Under the pieces are notes generated by a model. That model was given only the letters and a program-made list of their open reading frames with translations, was not told the DNA's origin and ran no database searches. Below, piece by piece: positions 1 to 6,267 of a stretch of 32,316 bases of DNA (position 1 is the first letter of the stretch; the number at the start of each line of letters is the position of its first letter). The stretch is from positions 1-32,316 of the forward strand of contig CAJMSZ010000021.1 of NCBI GenBank assembly GCA_905216215.1, in the 5' to 3' direction. Both the position numbers and the translations under genes were made by a program. Source of the stretch: an uncultured bacterium (GTDB taxonomy: Bacteria; Bacillota; Clostridia; Lachnospirales; Lachnospiraceae).

Positions 1-225
1 CGTTTAACATGGATGAGGTATCTGTCTCTATAATGCGAAATCTTATCTGAACTTATAGGAGGTAAATCAGCAGGAAAATAATAATGTACCTGTTGCTGAT
101 GAAGTCGATCCGGAACTTCTGGCAAAAGTATTGGCTAATTCAAAGATGCGGGCATTGCTTAATTCACTGACGAAAACAGATCATAACTTGGCAAATGAAA
201 TAGAAGTTCCACATGAGATTTTAAG
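1..225 (+). pseudogene. Decayed coding fragments at window edge
   Basis: Two short plus-strand stretches look protein-like but neither is a complete gene. Frame 3 reads through the left edge and stops at 48-50, and may be the C-terminus of an upstream gene. From 59 a second frame is open and protein-like (for example DPELLAKVLANSK), with an AGGAGG-like site at about 57-62 but no ATG, GTG or TTG at a fitting distance. The first start codon is a TTG at 131, inside the protein-like part. The frame runs on through the terminator hairpin at 226-266 and stops only at 355, so its last third is unlikely to be real. I read this as the degraded 3' end of a gene or gene pair; the product is not recognised. 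Confidence 0.3.
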
Positions 226-266
226 AAAAAATCCTGTTCAATATATGAATATGAGCAGGATTTTTC
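226..266. terminator. Bidirectional rho-independent terminator
   Basis: The arms AAAAATCCTGTTC (227-239) and GAGCAGGATTTTT (253-265) pair over 13 bp with one G-T wobble and a loop of about 13 nt. T-rich flanks are present on both strands, so it can end the plus-strand fragment on its left and the minus-strand cyclase gene on its right. Confidence 0.75.
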
Positions 267-302
267 TCTTTACAACAATATTTTTTACAATATTTCCTTC
301 GA

Positions 303-698
303 TTATCCGGAAAATTTTTCGCTGTAATGATTATTCATATCCTCCCAGTCCATGAACAATACATAAAATACTTTGCCATATTGCAGGCTCTCAACAATTC
401 TCCCATGGTCAAGCACAGACAGATATGCCCCATCCGCTCTTCGTAAATGAAAGTGAATATAGTCATTTACATTGCCATTATCAATCTGTTTCCAAATGCT
501 TGCTTCTATCTTCTTCTTCTCATCTTCCCGTATCAGGTTGCTGAAACTTTTCTTTGTAAGTCTGAATAGTTCATCCATATCTTTATACCCGGTCATATGA
601 AGAAACTCCTGATTTGCATAAAAGTTCATCATCTTCTTTGTCTGCTCTGTATATGATAAATGCTCCTGGAAGGTGCTCGGAGATATCCCTGAATGCAA
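303..698 (-). pseudogene. PAS-domain tail severed from diguanylate cyclase
   Basis: This minus-strand frame carries the C-terminal PAS-like domain of the upstream CHASE-GGDEF gene. The domain starts at about 619 (YANQEFLHMTGYKDMDELF) and runs to the stop at 303, containing the typical PAS strand region HFHLRRADGAYLSVLDHGR. The first 26 codons of the ATG-bounded frame (698 down to about 620) only read the cyclase gene out of frame and are not homologous sequence. Removing one base from the AAAA run at 620-623 (TTTT in the mRNA) would join the cyclase frame to the PAS frame as ...DDELYANQEF.... The fragment has no convincing ribosome binding site of its own. It is therefore the 3' part of a frameshifted gene; a sequencing error in the homopolymer is possible. 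Confidence 0.7.
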
Positions 699-2061
699 AT
701 CCCAGTTGTTTACGAACCCTTAATTCAAGTCCTTCCCTATAAGCCATGCAGCCATTTTTTCCATGAAGTTTTATTTCGTAAAGGGCTGCATCTGCACAGC
801 GCATAAGCTGTGAACGGTTAGACGCAAATGTCGGATATTCCGAATATCCAAGAGAAATATAAAATTGATGTTCTTTTCCATTATATGAAAATGTCTTTGG
901 AGCCATAGTGAATTGCTGTAGCTTCTCTTTTACATCCTCGTAGGAATAATTTTTTAAGAGAATACAGAACTCATCTCCACCATTTCTTCCTAATAACGCA
1001 TCAGACGGAAAAAAAGCTTTCATACTGTCTGCCAGACTTCTTAATGCTTTGTCTCCGTAAACATGTCCATAGATATCATTAATAAGCTTAAAATCATCAA
1101 TATCAAGGAGTACAGCCACAAATTTCGCTTTCAGATTTTTATTAATCATATTTTCTGCCAGTTCATCGAATCCATAGCGATTGTAAATACCTGTAAGAGA
1201 ATCTGTTTGCGCCAGTATTTGAAATTTGTTTTTATTTTCTTTTGATACCAGCCACACCCGGGTAAGAATTACCAAAAGCAAGGTAATCGCAATAAAGAAA
1301 ACACTGATTACAGCTATTAATGTATTATTTCCCCAGCCATTTTCAGGCATTATTTCAAACTTCCAGTTCTCCGTTCCTATCGTAAAGTCATAGGAAACTG
1401 GATTCGTTAATTGACGGTCTGACTGATAAATAACTTTATAATTATCACTCCATGGATTATCCGTTTTGGAAAGACTATATTCATATCCAAATTTCGAAAG
1501 TGCACTTGTTGAATCTGAAAAAATATCCGGAACACGAAGGATAACAATAGTAAATCCCCAAAAATATTCCTGCCCGTTTTCATCTTTCAGATAAATAGGA
1601 TTGCGGACAGCAATTCCATATCCACCCTGTTCCAATTCAAAAGGCCCCTGCGTAATGATTGAATGATGATCTCTTGCATATATGGAAATTTCACCACGTT
1701 CTTTATCATGAATCAGATCAATCTTACCTGCCTCATTTCCATCGGCCGGATAAATATCCGTTACAATACCAGCCGGAGCAAGCTGTACGCTTTCAACAGA
1801 ATCCGACATAATATTTTTTGCAATTGTGTCAAATTGATTGATTTCTCCAGTTCCGCTGATCAAAAGCTGTTTCAGAACATCTGTAATCTCTATTCCATTT
1901 ATAATCTCATTCTCTATACGTTCTCCATAGGTTGTTGCATTTAATTGTGCTGTTGTGCGGCTCTGCTCTTTTTCATGAGTATCTGTGTTGTATACGACTA
2001 AACTAACAAGGCATATGCTCATTAAAAAAACGAGAAGAGGCACAAGTGTCTTTTTTTTCAC
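583..2061 (-). CDS. CHASE-GGDEF membrane diguanylate cyclase (frameshifted end)
   Basis: This is a sensor enzyme predicted to make c-di-GMP from GTP at the inner face of the membrane. It has an N-terminal membrane segment (about residues 8-26), an extracellular CHASE-like sensor (about 70-230, with the stretch SVQLAPAGIVTDIYP), a second membrane segment (about 248-272) and a GGDEF domain. The catalytic motif GGDEF is intact near residue 360, with DSLTGIYNRYGF and DIDDFKLINDIYGH upstream. A GTG at 2070 is in frame, but the GTG at 2061 has AGGTGA five bases upstream and is preferred. After the GGDEF domain the frame begins a PAS domain (HLPGAFIIYRAD) and is lost at the homopolymer 620-623, ending in about a dozen unrelated residues. 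The cyclase domain should still be made, without the PAS domain. The frameshift call rests on the matching PAS frame downstream. Confidence 0.85.
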   Translation of the reverse strand: MKKKTLVPLLVFLMSICLVSLVVYNTDTHEKEQSRTTAQLNATTYGERIENEIINGIEITDVLKQLLISGTGEINQFDTIAKNIMSDSVESVQLAPAGIVTDIYPADGNEAGKIDLIHDKERGEISIYARDHHSIITQGPFELEQGGYGIAVRNPIYLKDENGQEYFWGFTIVILRVPDIFSDSTSALSKFGYEYSLSKTDNPWSDNYKVIYQSDRQLTNPVSYDFTIGTENWKFEIMPENGWGNNTLIAVISVFFIAITLLLVILTRVWLVSKENKNKFQILAQTDSLTGIYNRYGFDELAENMINKNLKAKFVAVLLDIDDFKLINDIYGHVYGDKALRSLADSMKAFFPSDALLGRNGGDEFCILLKNYSYEDVKEKLQQFTMAPKTFSYNGKEHQFYISLGYSEYPTFASNRSQLMRCADAALYEIKLHGKNGCMAYREGLELRVRKQLGFAFRDISEHLPGAFIIYRADKEDDELLCKSGVSSYDRV

Positions 2062-2198
2062 CTGATTCACCTCGTTTTATCTATCTGATGATTTTATAAT
2101 AAAGCATTATATCACGGAAGTAAAAAAATTGAATAAATTTTGCCAAAAAAGTTATAGAATGTTTTTCCATTGTACTGATAACGTTTTCCTTACAAAAA

Positions 2199-2441
2199 TT
2201 AAATCAACCAATAGATTATTCTAATAACAATGTGGCTGTTATATATGCACCAAATGAAACAATGAAGTCTTCATTGGCTAAAACTTTTGAGGCGGTAAGA
2301 GATAAAAGGCCCGTAGAGGAAAAGGGGGTTGGCTGTGTTAGTTCATATAGCATTGTAGATGAAAATAATATAAATATTCCTGGTGAAAGTATTATGGTAA
2401 TAAATCCTTTTGATGAGAATGCATATGATATTGTGGAGTGA
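2199..2441 (+). pseudogene. Remnant of an ATP-binding (AAA/SMC-like) protein
   Basis: An open plus-strand frame encodes the N-terminal nucleotide-binding region of what looks like an AAA/RecF-SMC type ATPase, with NNNVAVIYAPNETMKSSLAKTF resembling a degenerate P-loop (APNxTMKSS). The only start candidate is a GTG at 2232 inside that beta strand. The coding sense extends upstream of it to about 2199 without a start, and the frame ends after about 70 codons, far short of a full ATPase. Upstream and downstream bases are AT-rich and carry no matching sequence. I read it as the remains of a mobile or defence-type gene. The family is from memory of similar peptides, so the name is tentative. Confidence 0.4.
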
Positions 2442-2516
2442 AGTCAATTGGAAAATGTTAGATATTTTTATGATTTCTTCAAAAAGCACGAAAGAGAATT
2501 TGAAAAGTAGAACGCG

Positions 2517-2547
2517 TTGACACTATAGAATAAGTTGATACTATAAT
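2517..2547 (+). promoter_or_regulatory. Possible sigma-A promoter, long spacer
   Basis: TTGACA (2517-2522) and TATAAT (2542-2547) are both perfect hexamers, but the spacer is 19 nt, longer than usual. It could drive the T-box leader from about 2554, roughly 100 nt upstream of the riboswitch. Confidence 0.35.
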
Positions 2548-2606
2548 AATAGATAAATTGCACAAAAAAAGAATGACTGAACTATGAAATATGTTGAAAT
2601 TCACTC

Positions 2607-2635
2607 TTGCATTTTAACGCGGAAAAGTGTAAAAA
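2607..2635 (+). promoter_or_regulatory. Candidate sigma-A promoter for T-box/cstA
   Basis: TTGCAT (2607-2612), a 17-nt spacer and TAAAAA (2630-2635). A start at about 2642 would place the first base just before stem I of the T-box, the expected position. The hexamers are weaker than those of the alternative pair at 2517-2547. Confidence 0.4.
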
Positions 2636-2649
2636 TAAATACAGATAAA

Positions 2650-2930
2650 TGAGAAATGCAATGAGAGGGATACGTTACAAAAGGTAACTGGATTTCAGAG
2701 AGCCGTTGGCTGGTGTGAAGCGGCAGAAGGTATTTTGTAATATCACCCTGGAGCAGCCCACTGAAATGAGGAAAGTAAGCAGGGACGTCATCTTCACGTT
2801 ACAGAAGAAGCTGTTTGGAAAGACAGTGATGAGAGACTGTAGTTAGTGATAAGTGCAGTAATACAAAGTGGTACCACGGTAGAAATTCCGCCTTTGTTGT
2901 CCGAATAGACAGCAAGGGCGTTTTTTTATA
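2650..2930 (+). promoter_or_regulatory. T-box riboswitch (tRNA-sensing leader) of cstA
   Basis: The core T-box AAAGTGGTACCACGG lies at 2865-2879 and is followed by a terminator. Stem I is recognisable. The apical part GCCG...CGGC (2702-2724) encloses the conserved GGTGTGAA, and a helix pairs TTACAAAA (2675-2682) with TTTTGTAA (2733-2740). Below that helix, an internal loop on the 3' side reads TATCACCC (2741-2748), where the specifier codon should lie. AUC (Ile) followed by A at 2742-2744 fits the usual purine after the specifier; UAU (Tyr) at 2741-2743 is the other candidate. In known T-boxes uncharged tRNA stabilises the antiterminator and lets the downstream gene be read. Here that gene is the CstA-family transporter 35 nt away, so transport would rise when the matching amino acid runs short. 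Confidence 0.9.
2889..2927 (+). terminator. T-box terminator hairpin
   Basis: CGCCTTTGTTGTC (2889-2901) pairs with GACAGCAAGGGCG (2908-2920) with wobbles and is followed by seven T. It is the regulated terminator of the T-box, mutually exclusive with the antiterminator formed by the T-box bulge sequence. Confidence 0.85.
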
Positions 2931-2964
2931 TATTAAAATATCACAGAAAGAAGAGGAAAATTTT

Positions 2965-4662
2965 ATGAGTGGAATATTAATGATGATCATTGCTATCGTT
3001 GTACTTGGTGGCGGATATCTCCTGTATGGACGTTACCTTCAAAACAAATGGGGCATTGACCCGAATGCCAAAACACCAGCATATGAGATGGAAGACGGAG
3101 TGGACTATGTACCGGCCGATACCAATGTGGTATTTGGACATCAGTTTGCATCGATTGCGGGAGCCGGACCGATCAATGGACCGATTCAGGCAGCGATTTT
3201 CGGATGGCTTCCAGTATTACTTTGGATTTTAATTGGCGGTGTGTTTTTTGGCGCGGTTCAGGATTTTGCATCTATGTATGCATCGGTAAAAAACAAAGGA
3301 CGTACCATTGGTTATATTATTGAAGAATACATTGGAAAATTAGGTAAGAAGTTATTTTTGCTGTTCTGCTGGCTGTTCTGCATTCTGGTAGTTGCTGCAT
3401 TTGCTGATGTAGTAGCGGGAACCTTTAATGGATTTGCGACAAGTGAGTCAGGAAATGTCACCAAAGTAGCAGCGAACGGAGCGGTAGCAACGACTTCGAT
3501 GCTGTTTATTTTGGAGGCAGTCGGTCTTGGATTGTTTTTAAAATATACTAAATTTAATAAATGGATCAATACTGCGGTAGCAATTTTATTATTGGTAGCA
3601 GCGATTGCACTGGGATTACAGTTCCCTATGTACCTGAGCCTTGGAACCTGGCATGTTATTATTTTTGTGTACATTTTAATTGCCAGTGTTGCGCCGGTAT
3701 GGGCGCTGCTCCAGCCACGTGATTATCTGAACAGCTATCTGTTGATTTTCATGATTGTCAGTGCAATTATCGGTGTCTTTGTAGCAAATCCGGCCTGCAA
3801 TCTGAAAGCTTTCACAAGCTTCAATGTAAATGGACAGTATATGTTCCCAATCTTATTTGTAACGATTGCCTGTGGTGCGGTTTCCGGATTCCATTCACTG
3901 GTATCGTCCGGTACTGCTTCCAAACAGATTAAAAACGAAAAGAATATGCTCCCGGTATCCTTTGGTGCGATGCTGATGGAAAGCATGCTTGCAGTGATTG
4001 CATTGATTGCGGTTGCATCTTTCGCAGAAGGAGAAGCAGCAGCACAGGGGCTGACAACACAGCCTCAGATATTTGCCGGTGCGATTGCTAATTTCCTGAC
4101 AGTGATCGGACTTCCACATTCTCTGGTATTTACGCTAATTAATTTAGCGGTATCCGCATTTGCGTTAACTTCATTAGATTCGGTTGCCAGAGTCGGACGT
4201 CTGTCCTTCCAGGAGTTCTTTCTCGATGATGATGTAGACCCGGAACATATGAGTCCGTTTTTAAAAGTGATGACAAATAAATATTTTGCAACAATCATTA
4301 CACTTGTACTTGCTTATCTGCTGACAAAAGTTGGATATGCAGAAATCTGGCCATTATTCGGCTCTGCAAATCAGTTGTTGTCTGTACTTGCGTTGGTAGC
4401 CTGTGCAGTATTCTTAAAGAAAACAAAACGACAGGGATTCATGCTTTGGGGACCAATGATATTTATGATGGCAGTGACCTTTACTGCACTTGGCATGACC
4501 ATTGTAAAATTGAGCAAGGCATTTGTTACAACCGGATTGAATCTTGGAAATACCTTACAACTTGTATTTGCAGTTTTGCTGTTGATTCTTGGTGTATTGG
4601 TAGCAATTCAAGGCGTTAAGAAATTACTGGAGAAACCAGAAGAGAAAAAAGTGGCTGCTTAG
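2965..4662 (+). CDS. cstA: CstA-family peptide/pyruvate transporter
   Basis: This polytopic membrane protein of 565 residues belongs to the CstA (carbon starvation) family, whose characterised members import peptides or pyruvate. Family signatures are present: FGHQFASIAGAGPINGPIQA near residues 57-76, SGFHSLVSSGTASKQI near 308-323, and SLDSVARVGRLSFQEFF near 404-420. There are about 14-16 hydrophobic segments and a short basic cytoplasmic tail. Its length matches Firmicutes members, which are shorter than E. coli CstA (about 700). The ATG has an AAGAGGAA site upstream. It is a single-gene transcription unit between a T-box leader and a terminator at 4713-4750. Amino-acid-responsive control by the T-box suggests that peptides are the physiological substrate here; that is inference, and pyruvate cannot be excluded. 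Confidence 0.92.
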   Translation: MSGILMMIIAIVVLGGGYLLYGRYLQNKWGIDPNAKTPAYEMEDGVDYVPADTNVVFGHQFASIAGAGPINGPIQAAIFGWLPVLLWILIGGVFFGAVQDFASMYASVKNKGRTIGYIIEEYIGKLGKKLFLLFCWLFCILVVAAFADVVAGTFNGFATSESGNVTKVAANGAVATTSMLFILEAVGLGLFLKYTKFNKWINTAVAILLLVAAIALGLQFPMYLSLGTWHVIIFVYILIASVAPVWALLQPRDYLNSYLLIFMIVSAIIGVFVANPACNLKAFTSFNVNGQYMFPILFVTIACGAVSGFHSLVSSGTASKQIKNEKNMLPVSFGAMLMESMLAVIALIAVASFAEGEAAAQGLTTQPQIFAGAIANFLTVIGLPHSLVFTLINLAVSAFALTSLDSVARVGRLSFQEFFLDDDVDPEHMSPFLKVMTNKYFATIITLVLAYLLTKVGYAEIWPLFGSANQLLSVLALVACAVFLKKTKRQGFMLWGPMIFMMAVTFTALGMTIVKLSKAFVTTGLNLGNTLQLVFAVLLLILGVLVAIQGVKKLLEKPEEKKVAA

Positions 4663-4712
4663 TATATGTAAGGGTGGCCGATTTCATTATAAAATATATT
4701 GTTAAATAAATG

Positions 4713-4750
4713 AAAGCTGTAAAATCTACGTTGAGTTTTACAGCTTTTTA
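4713..4750 (+). terminator. Rho-independent terminator after cstA
   Basis: AAAGCTGTAAAA and TTTTACAGCTTT form a 12-bp stem with a short loop, followed by TTTT. It lies 50 nt after the cstA stop and separates it from the next gene. Confidence 0.85.
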
Positions 4751-4860
4751 TGTATACTAGAAGTAGTTGGAATCATTCAGGAAAATCAAATGATGGTTAG
4801 ACAAAGAGGAAAATAGAGAGTCCTCTCTGTCTGCTATTGGGAAAAAGGAATGAGAAAGTT

Positions 4861-6267
4861 ATGGAAAGAAACGAAAAAATGAAAGATTACCCGCAGGCAT
4901 TGTTCGAAGAGGACAGCCCTGTCATTGTTGATAAAATGCAGCTTTGCTGCAGTCACAATCGTGAAACGAATATACTGCGGCTTACAATTAGAAATGCTTC
5001 ACTGTTGCCATTATATGGCCTTAGTATTATCGTTGAAACTTATGATAAAGAGGGCAACCATACAACGGATGGAGATGTAGAGTATCATTATTATGGACTT
5101 CAGGTTCCGAGCGGTCGGACCTTTGGAGAGGATGAAGGCATTATTGTGGATGAGAAGGCAGTTAGCTTTGATATCCGTGTTATTCAGGCAGAATATCCGC
5201 AAGATAATCTGTTTCAAGGTGATATCCGTCTGCGACCGATACAGGCTCCACAGCCTTTGGAAAGTCTGGGAGACCTTGAAAAGCCATTTCTGGCAAGAGT
5301 GAAAGAAAAAAAGCCAAATTTAAAAGTACTTTGTGTACCTGAGGAGAAGGATTTCTACTGGAGATGTACTTGTAAGAGTATTTATCCGAAAGATTTTACC
5401 AAGTGTCGTACTTGCCGCGTGGAACGGGACTGGATTGTTGGTATTCTCCCCAAGCTGAGGGAAGAACGATGTAAAGCAGAAGAAGCCGAAGCAGAGCGGA
5501 AAGAAGCAATACGTCTGGCAGAAGAGGAATCCAAAAGGAAAGTAGAGGAGGAAGAGAAAGTCAGACAAAAAGCGGAGGAAGCCAGACAGGAAGCGGAGCG
5601 ACTGGAAAAGGAAGAACCACTTCGAAAACGGAAAAAGAAAGTTCGTATCCTTCTGCTTGCAGGAGCAGTCATCCTTGCCGGTGGAGTCGGCTACTGGCGG
5701 GTGCAAGTCGCGAAAGAGCAGACAAGACTGGAGGCCAAGGCGGAACTGGAAGCTCAAAAAAAGGCCGAAGAGGAACAGAAGAAACAAGAGGAAGCCGGCA
5801 AGAAAGCGGAAGAACAAAAGCAGAAGGTCGAAGAGGAACAGACTCAGAAGGCAGACTATGGTAAGAATATTGTAATCGTGGGTGCTGACATGACAGCAGA
5901 AGAACGAACCACGGTAATGAATCTGATGGAGATGGACGATTCTGAATTAGAAAATGCGGTAGTGATTCCGATTACAATGGAACAGGAATCTGCTTACATG
6001 GGTGAGACCGATGATACAGAGCTATATGGGAGCGCTTCCAAATCCTGTGTGCGTATTACAACAACGCCACCGGGAAGTGGATTGCAGATTTCGATGCACA
6101 ATATCGATTACTGCACAGAGGAAATGTATCGTCAGGAATTACAGAAGATTGGTATCACAGATGCAAATGTTGTCATTGCGGCAGCACGCTCATCAGCAGG
6201 GACGGCAGCTTTGGCAGGAATTTCAATTGTACCACAGTATGTGGATGTGGCTCAGTTTATTAAGTAA
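4861..6267 (+). CDS. Membrane protein: CxC/CxxC cluster, coiled coil, DUF1002-like end
   Basis: This 468-residue protein is of unknown function. The order is: an N-terminal cytoplasmic beta-rich domain (about 20-150, LRLTIRNASLLPLYGLSIIV); a four-cysteine cluster C169-x-C171...C182-xx-C185 that may bind zinc; a highly charged Glu/Lys/Arg coiled coil (about 195-255); one membrane segment (about 261-280); a second charged coil (about 285-332); and a C-terminal domain starting IVIVGADMTAEERTTVMNLM that resembles the start of DUF1002. By the positive-inside rule the DUF1002-like part would be outside. A TTG at 4837 is in frame, but the ATG at 4861 has AAGGA upstream and is preferred. The gene stands alone after the cstA terminator and converges on the HD-GYP gene, overlapping its end by 16 bp. 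The DUF1002 match is from motif memory and may be partial. Confidence 0.75.
   Translation: MERNEKMKDYPQALFEEDSPVIVDKMQLCCSHNRETNILRLTIRNASLLPLYGLSIIVETYDKEGNHTTDGDVEYHYYGLQVPSGRTFGEDEGIIVDEKAVSFDIRVIQAEYPQDNLFQGDIRLRPIQAPQPLESLGDLEKPFLARVKEKKPNLKVLCVPEEKDFYWRCTCKSIYPKDFTKCRTCRVERDWIVGILPKLREERCKAEEAEAERKEAIRLAEEESKRKVEEEEKVRQKAEEARQEAERLEKEEPLRKRKKKVRILLLAGAVILAGGVGYWRVQVAKEQTRLEAKAELEAQKKAEEEQKKQEEAGKKAEEQKQKVEEEQTQKADYGKNIVIVGADMTAEERTTVMNLMEMDDSELENAVVIPITMEQESAYMGETDDTELYGSASKSCVRITTTPPGSGLQISMHNIDYCTEEMYRQELQKIGITDANVVIAAARSSAGTAALAGISIVPQYVDVAQFIK

Noticed and set aside
131..355. 74-codon plus-strand frame taken as a complete gene
   Set aside because: The TTG start lies inside a longer protein-like stretch and the 3' third runs through a terminator hairpin, so it is recorded only as a decayed fragment.
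5320..5817. Minus-strand Phe/Leu-rich frame of 165 codons
   Set aside because: It is the antisense of the Lys/Glu-rich coiled coil of the 4861-6267 gene (GAA/AAG codons read as TTC/CTT).
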